From contig VGLT01000024.1 of the NCBI GenBank assembly GCA_016866635.1, positions 1-9,625 on the forward strand: a DNA stretch of 9,625 bases. The letters are read 5' to 3'. Origin of the DNA: Candidatus Uhrbacteria bacterium. Lineage in GTDB: Bacteria; Patescibacteriota; Patescibacteriia; 2-12-FULL-60-25. The notes under the pieces are model-generated. The model saw only the letters and a list, made by a program, of their open reading frames with translations, ran no database searches and was not told where the DNA came from. The position numbers and the translations under genes are program-made. Positions 5,665 to 9,625 of this stretch are shown here, piece after piece (within the stretch, counting starts at the first letter, position 1; the number at the start of each line of letters is the position of its first letter).

Positions 5665-5698
5665 CGGTAGCAAAAAATCTATTGACAAATAGGCAAAA
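5646..5698 (+). repeat. 11-bp direct repeat AATAGGCAAAA shared by two divergent promoters
   Basis: AATAGGCAAAA occurs at 5646-5656 and again at 5688-5698, 42 bp apart. The first copy lies within the -35/-10 spacer of the rplU promoter and the second within that of the antiporter promoter. The phase of 42 bp is four helical turns. It may be a pair of operator sites or the trace of a small duplication. Confidence 0.5.
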
Positions 5699-5709
5699 AC
5701 ACGTAAGAT
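5682..5709 (+). promoter_or_regulatory. Predicted promoter of the antiporter gene
   Basis: A consensus -35 TTGACA (5682-5687), a 16-bp spacer and a -10 TAAGAT (5704-5709) precede the antiporter. Transcription should start near 5716, leaving a leader of about 29 nt. The -10 is identical to that of dnaB and the region is AT-rich like the host, whereas the leader and gene that follow are GC-rich. Confidence 0.65.
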
Positions 5710-5734
5710 CTTGGCTCACAACACCCAACCAACT

Positions 5735-5739
5735 GGAGG
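5735..5739 (+). promoter_or_regulatory. Shine-Dalgarno site of the antiporter gene
   Basis: GGAGG lies 5 nt before ATG 5745 and decides the start of the antiporter frame, which is open further upstream. It is the only clear Shine-Dalgarno sequence in front of any gene in the window. Confidence 0.75.
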
Positions 5740-5744
5740 CTCCG

Positions 5745-7034
5745 ATGCGCAAGGCTCTGCTGTTGTCTGCCCTTTTCATCCTCATCCCGTCCCTCGCCAA
5801 CGCCAGCTCCAACGGCGGTGGACACGACGAGTCGCACATGGCGCTCGTACTGCTGTTCATCGGGGCCCTGCTCCTCGTCGCGCGCGTCGGGGCCATGGCG
5901 GAGAAGATCGGCCAGCCGGCCGTCCTGGGCGAGCTCTTGCTGGGCGCGGCGCTCTCCGCCGTGGTCAGCGTGACTGGCTGGCAAGGGATCCGTCATCTGC
6001 TCCAAGACCCCGCGGTCCTCTTCTGCGCGAGTGTCGGGGTCATCCTGCTCCTGTTCAAGACGGGACTCGAGAGCAACATCAACGACATGCTGCGCGTGGG
6101 GCTCCGTGCCCTGCTGGTTGCATGTGTCGGGGTCGCGCTCCCGTTCATCGGTGGATATGTGACCAGCGGCCTCCTGATGCCAGACACCACCTTCAATGCC
6201 CGCTTGTTCATCGGCGCGACGCTCACGGCAACATCCGTCGGGCTCACCGCGCGGGTGTTCGACGACCTGAAGATCAAGGACTCTCGGGAAGCGAGGATCG
6301 TCCTCGGAGCGGCCGTCATCGACGATGTGATCGGCCTCATCATCCTGGCAGTGGTCTCGGGAATCGTCTCGAGTGGCAGCGTCAGCTGGTCAGGTGGCGC
6401 CTGGCTACTCGGCAAGTCAGTCCTGTTTCTGGGCTTGGCGCTGTTTCTCGGAACAGCGCTCGCTCCAAAGCTCACCGCCGCCTTCTCACGTATCCACGAA
6501 GGAGTGGGCATGAAGATGGCGATCGCCCTCATGTTCTGCTTCGGCCTCGCCTATGCATCGGTGGCCCTGGTTGGCCTCGCCCCGATCGTGGGCGCGTTCG
6601 CGGCAGGACTCGTCCTGGACCACGTCCACTTCAGACAGTTCTCGTCGGAGAAAAACGTCGAGGACCTCATCGAAGGGATCGCCATCTTCTTCGTCCCGAT
6701 CTTCTTCGTCTACACCGGGCTGCAAGTGGACCTCACCGTCTTCCAGGACCTCGCGCTCGTAGGAAACGCCATCGCGATCACGATGGTCGCGATCGTCGGC
6801 AAGGTCCTGTGCGGGTTTGTCTCCGGACCGGGGACGAACCACTGGCTGGTGGGCTTCGGGATGGTCCCCCGAGGCGAAGTCGGCCTCATCTTCCTCGCCA
6901 TGGGGAAGCAGCTCAACGTCGTGAACGATCGCATCTTCGCGATGGGAGTGATCATGGTGATGCTCTCCACGCTCCTCACCCCGCCCATCCTGACGGTTAT
7001 CATTCGACGGCAGTCACCTCGCGCCATCGTCTGA
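5745..7034 (+). CDS. Cation:proton antiporter, CPA2 family, likely horizontally acquired
   Basis: The 429-residue protein is a Na+(K+)/H+ exchanger of the CPA2/NapA-KefB type in the cytoplasmic membrane. Residues 1-20 look like a signal peptide ending ANA, followed by about 12-13 membrane segments. Diagnostic sites are KIGQPAVLGELLLG (54-67), the TATSVGLTARVF discontinuous-helix segment (161-172), and VIDDVIGLI (191-199) with the ion-binding Asp193-Asp194 pair. A Lys353 in VGKVLCG and PRGEVGLIF (375-383) are also present. The double Asp resembles electrogenic members. No C-terminal TrkA-N domain follows, so it is not full KefB/KefC. Composition is very different from the neighbours: sampled lines are about 57-75% GC, with CTC, ATC and GTC codons dominating. 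It has its own promoter, Shine-Dalgarno site and terminator, and converges on atpC. Ion specificity is inferred only. Confidence 0.92.
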   Translation: MRKALLLSALFILIPSLANASSNGGGHDESHMALVLLFIGALLLVARVGAMAEKIGQPAVLGELLLGAALSAVVSVTGWQGIRHLLQDPAVLFCASVGVILLLFKTGLESNINDMLRVGLRALLVACVGVALPFIGGYVTSGLLMPDTTFNARLFIGATLTATSVGLTARVFDDLKIKDSREARIVLGAAVIDDVIGLIILAVVSGIVSSGSVSWSGGAWLLGKSVLFLGLALFLGTALAPKLTAAFSRIHEGVGMKMAIALMFCFGLAYASVALVGLAPIVGAFAAGLVLDHVHFRQFSSEKNVEDLIEGIAIFFVPIFFVYTGLQVDLTVFQDLALVGNAIAITMVAIVGKVLCGFVSGPGTNHWLVGFGMVPRGEVGLIFLAMGKQLNVVNDRIFAMGVIMVMLSTLLTPPILTVIIRRQSPRAIV

Positions 7035-7053
7035 CGAACCCCCTCTCCATCAA

Positions 7054-7088
7054 CGCCCGCCGGATCTACTCGGCGGGTGTTCCTTTTT
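7054..7088 (+). terminator. Rho-independent terminator of the antiporter gene
   Basis: CGCCCGCCG (7054-7062) pairs with CGGCGGGTG (7071-7079) as a 9-bp stem with one G-U pair and an 8-nt loop, then TTCCTTTTT. It lies 19 nt after the antiporter stop. The T-run touches the stop codon of convergent atpC (7087-7089). On the minus strand no T-run follows the stem, so it should work only in the plus direction. Confidence 0.85.
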
Positions 7089-7485
7089 ATGTTTGTTGAT
7101 CAAGGTTTCGTTCAAGTGCAATTTTCTCTTCTGCGAGATGCTTTATTTGAAAGCTATTCAACGCTTCTGGCTTATCCAATAACCCCGTGACAAATTCCAG
7201 GTATCCCTTTATATCTGTGTAGTCAATCTCTTTCTCCTTGTGAATCGCGTTGGCCATCACCTCAACATGAAATGGATCAGCAAAAAGAAAGCCCTGACGC
7301 ACCAAATACACATCTTCATGATGCTTCTGCCGTACGCTGAGTCGAGAGAAAAGGATGGTTGCCCCTATCGGCGCATGTCCTTCAAACACCTCCACCTCCC
7401 CGGATTCCGTCGCCACCAATACGGACTCCACCTCTCCCTTAAAGAGGACGGCGTCTGGAGTCAGCAACGAAAAAGGAAGAGACAT
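7087..7485 (-). CDS. atpC: F-type ATP synthase epsilon subunit
   Basis: The epsilon subunit sits on the central stalk of the F1 sector, links gamma to the c-ring and can inhibit ATP hydrolysis. The 132-residue protein has the N-terminal beta-sandwich (about 1-83, with PFSLLTPDAVLFKGEVESVL and the EGHAPIGA loop at 35-42). A C-terminal helical part (about 88-130) ends in KHLAEEKIALERNL, matching the two-helix inhibitory domain. Length is normal. ATG 7485 lies 5 nt after the atpD stop with no Shine-Dalgarno site, as expected for coupled translation. It is the last gene of the operon. Its stop codon abuts the terminator T-run of the convergent antiporter gene. Sequence is divergent but the family call is secure from motif and position. 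Confidence 0.93.
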   Translation of the reverse strand: MSLPFSLLTPDAVLFKGEVESVLVATESGEVEVFEGHAPIGATILFSRLSVRQKHHEDVYLVRQGFLFADPFHVEVMANAIHKEKEIDYTDIKGYLEFVTGLLDKPEALNSFQIKHLAEEKIALERNLDQQT

Positions 7486-7490
7486 GGGAA

Positions 7491-8885
7491 TTAGGAAGTC
7501 TTTACTGACGCCCGTGCAATGACATCTTCAATCGTCCCTGCCATATAAAATGCCTGTTCTGGAAGATCATCGTACGTCCCATCCAAAATTCCTTTAAACC
7601 CGCGGACGGTGTCTTCACGTTTCACAAACAACCCTGGAGATCCGGTAAACTGTTCGGCCACAAAGAAACTTTGCGAGAGGAATTTTTGAATTTTTCTCGC
7701 GCGATAGACGGTTAAGCGATCTTCTTCTGATAATTCATCCATACCCAAAATCGCAATCACTTCCTGCAACTCTTTATAACGCTGGAGCGTTTTGATGACT
7801 CCCGCGGCCACCTCATAGTGTTCACGACCGACCACATCTTCACGTAAAGCAACGGAGTTGGATTCAAGCGGATCAACGGCTGGGTACAACCCCATCGAGG
7901 CCTGCTTACGCGAGAGCACGATGGTGGCGTCTAAATGCGAAAACGTGGTTGCTGGTGCTGGATCGGTATAGTCATCGGCCGGCACATACACGGCCTGAAC
8001 AGAAGTGATCGACCCTTTGTGGGTTGAGGTAATACGCTCCTGCAATTGTGCCATTTCGGATGCGAGTGTCGGCTGGTACCCCGCGGCAGATGGCAGACGA
8101 CCAAGCAATGCTGATACTTCCGCTCCTGCTTGAGTAAAACGAAAAATGTTATCTACGAACATTAAAATATCCTTCCCATCATCGCGAAAGCGCTCCGCAA
8201 TGGTGAGCCCCGTAAACGCAACACGTAAACGCGCGCCTGGTGGCTCGTTCATCTGTCCAAACACCATCGCGACCTTGTCCATCACTCCAGAAGCTTCCAT
8301 TTCACGAATCAAATCATTCCCTTCACGCGAGCGCTCGCCAACACCCACAAACACAGAGTATCCCCCATGTGACATGGCCACATTATGGATGAGCTCTTGC
8401 ATCACCACCGTTTTTCCGACACCCGCTCCACCAAACATCGCCACCTTTCCACCCTTGGTAAATGGAGCTAAGAGGTCGATCACTTTGATACCGGTCTCCA
8501 ACACCTCTACTTTGGAACTTTGCTCCGCAAACGACGGGGCGTGTGTGTGGATCGGACGACGCTCAACGTTTGTTCCAAGATCTTCCTTTCCATCAATCGC
8601 ATTTCCCACCACATTAAACACCCGGCCAAGAACATCCTCCCCCACCGGAACGGTGATAAACGTCCCTAGGTCTTCAACCGGCTGACCGGCGGCCAACCCT
8701 TCCGTAGCTGACATAGCCACCGTGCGCACGACACCTTCTCCCACATGATTTTGCACTTCTAAAATCACTTCTGGATCCGTTTCCTTGACTCGCAAGGCTG
8801 TGTACCGTTCAGGAATATGGTCGGAAAAATACACATCCACAACCACCCCAACGACTCGCACGATTTCCCCATGTAATTTAGACAT
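7491..8885 (-). CDS. atpD: F-type ATP synthase beta subunit
   Basis: The catalytic subunit of F1, which makes or hydrolyses ATP in rotation with gamma. I chose ATG 8885 (464 residues) over a TTG two codons upstream; MSKLHGEIVRVVGVVVDV is then the family-like start. Walker A is GGAGVGKT (152-159), the catalytic glutamate lies in GERSREGND (Glu184), Walker B is LMFVDN (Asp245), GRLPSAAGYQPTL (262-274) is conserved, and DELSEED (383-389) that contacts gamma is intact. All residues needed for catalysis appear present. The start overlaps the atpG stop by 8 bp, and atpC follows after 5 nt. No Shine-Dalgarno site is visible. The order atpG-atpD-atpC is the standard one. Confidence 0.98.
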   Translation of the reverse strand: MSKLHGEIVRVVGVVVDVYFSDHIPERYTALRVKETDPEVILEVQNHVGEGVVRTVAMSATEGLAAGQPVEDLGTFITVPVGEDVLGRVFNVVGNAIDGKEDLGTNVERRPIHTHAPSFAEQSSKVEVLETGIKVIDLLAPFTKGGKVAMFGGAGVGKTVVMQELIHNVAMSHGGYSVFVGVGERSREGNDLIREMEASGVMDKVAMVFGQMNEPPGARLRVAFTGLTIAERFRDDGKDILMFVDNIFRFTQAGAEVSALLGRLPSAAGYQPTLASEMAQLQERITSTHKGSITSVQAVYVPADDYTDPAPATTFSHLDATIVLSRKQASMGLYPAVDPLESNSVALREDVVGREHYEVAAGVIKTLQRYKELQEVIAILGMDELSEEDRLTVYRARKIQKFLSQSFFVAEQFTGSPGLFVKREDTVRGFKGILDGTYDDLPEQAFYMAGTIEDVIARASVKTS

Positions 8886-9625
8886 AATCAAGTTCTAATG
8901 ATTCAGCATTCATCGCTTCACTTGCCCCAGCCAACTCCGCAAGCTGTTGGGTGATCTGCGCCTGACGTGCTTTATGATATTCACGCGTCATGGAATGAAT
9001 AATGTCCTCCGCCGCTTCCGTCGCATGTCGCATGGCCACCATACGACTAGAGTACTCACTCGCCTTGAATTCAAAAAAGGCGGATGTCAGCAACGACCAG
9101 CTCAATTGGAGAGACAAGCGCTCGATCACATGCTCACGCGATGGTTCATAAAACAACCAAGATTCCTGCTCTTTGGTCTCATCCTTCCCCTCTTTTGCCT
9201 TCCATGACTCCTGTAAAAATTTCGCATCCAATGGAAGATAGGTCTTTTTGGTAGGTTCGTAGGTAAAAGCATTCACATAGCGTGGTGAAACCAGCACGAT
9301 TTCACGACATGTTTCGTTCGTCCAATATTCAAGCAAATGGTTGGCAATTTCCAATGCTTTTACCGTTGTCAGGTCGTCGGCAAATGCCTCAAAACGCTCT
9401 GTGGGTTCTACCCCCTCCTGACGTGCCGCCTCAGACGCCTTACGTCCGACCGTGACCAGCAGACGATCTGCTGGTGCTAAATCTTTCCACTGCGCAGAAC
9501 GAAACAACGCACGGCTTAATTGCGCATTCAAACCGCCACACAAACCACGATTGGAAGAAAATAGGACAAACATGACCGCTCCGGATTCACGTGGTTGTGT
9601 CAATGCAATCTCTCGTGCATCCGCC
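8878..9625 (-). CDS. atpG: F-type ATP synthase gamma subunit, N-terminus cut by window edge
   Basis: Gamma forms the rotating central shaft of F1. The frame is open through the right edge, so about 248 C-terminal residues are visible. A TTG at 9603 is not the start, because the family N-terminus should lie about 55-60 residues further. The hallmark FSSNRGLCGGLNAQ appears near the start of the visible part. The C-terminal helix signature SEYSSRMVAMRHATEAAEDI and KARQAQITQQLAELAG are family-typical and would form the coiled-coil shaft with the N-terminal helix. The visible length fits a full protein of about 300 residues. The stop overlaps the atpD start by 8 bp, implying coupled translation. 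The rest of the operon (atpA and membrane subunits) presumably lies to the right. Confidence 0.95.
   Translation of the reverse strand, partial: ADAREIALTQPRESGAVMFVLFSSNRGLCGGLNAQLSRALFRSAQWKDLAPADRLLVTVGRKASEAARQEGVEPTERFEAFADDLTTVKALEIANHLLEYWTNETCREIVLVSPRYVNAFTYEPTKKTYLPLDAKFLQESWKAKEGKDETKEQESWLFYEPSREHVIERLSLQLSWSLLTSAFFEFKASEYSSRMVAMRHATEAAEDIIHSMTREYHKARQAQITQQLAELAGASEAMNAESLELDYV

Noticed and set aside
5627..5896. N-terminal extension of rplU by about 90 codons
   Set aside because: The extension runs antisense through the antiporter gene and both promoters. L21 proteins begin at MIAVIQTGGKQY, and the -10/-35 pair lies just upstream of that ATG.
5711..7099. A long 462-codon plus-strand frame overlapping the antiporter
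   Set aside because: It is the +2 shadow of a GC-rich gene: the protein is dominated by Arg, Pro, His and Gly with no domain, while the other frame gives a complete antiporter with all motifs.
8146..8685. 179-codon frame antisense to atpD
   Set aside because: It is a shadow of the strongly conserved beta-subunit gene. Its product is low in hydrophobic order and has no recognisable domain.
1..9625. A novel defence system, CRISPR array, retroelement or transposon
   Set aside because: Nearly every base is accounted for by housekeeping genes and their promoters. There are no spaced long repeats, transposase, integrase, reverse transcriptase or nuclease genes, and no gene-free stretch longer than about 125 bp.

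Overview
The window is a compact stretch of bacterial chromosome made almost entirely of housekeeping genes. TGA is used as a stop codon at folD, the amino-acid permease and the small membrane protein. This indicates the standard bacterial code and argues against Gracilibacteria-like code 25. Very short intergenic gaps, frequent start/stop overlaps and a near absence of Shine-Dalgarno sequences suggest a streamlined lineage. My best guess is a Patescibacteria/CPR member, but that is an inference from style and gene content, not something the sequence proves.

Layout from left to right: a truncated uppS (undecaprenyl diphosphate synthase, minus strand) is divergent from folD (plus strand), with two interlocked promoters between them. 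folD converges on, and overlaps by 43 bp, a minus-strand pair: an aromatic-amino-acid-type permease followed by a 4-TM protein of unknown function, joined by an ATGA overlap. Divergent from the permease is a plus-strand replication/repair operon, dnaB - ybaB/ebfC - recR. It ends at a hairpin that also covers the stop codon of the convergent rplU (ribosomal protein L21). Divergent from rplU is a cation:proton antiporter gene (CPA2 type) that is strikingly more GC-rich than its surroundings. It has its own promoter, a Shine-Dalgarno site and an intrinsic terminator, and looks like an acquired cassette. The rest of the window is the minus-strand tail of an F-type ATP synthase operon: atpG (truncated at the right edge), atpD and atpC.

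The most interesting pattern is in the promoters. Upstream of folD, dnaB and the permease, a good -10 hexamer ends exactly 6 nt before the ATG. For uppS and rplU the distance is 9 nt in both. This predicts leaderless or almost leaderless mRNAs for every operon-leading native gene whose start is in the window. The antiporter is the only exception: it has a leader of about 30 nt and a GGAGG site. A second notable point is FolD, which keeps its cyclohydrolase residues but has lost most of the conserved dinucleotide-binding and PCTP motifs.

Functionally, the window joins envelope precursor synthesis, one-carbon metabolism, amino-acid uptake, replication/repair, translation and membrane energetics. 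The antiporter and the F-type ATPase lie tail to tail and both work on the transmembrane ion gradient. I saw no CRISPR array, tRNA, rRNA, transposase or recognisable defence system.
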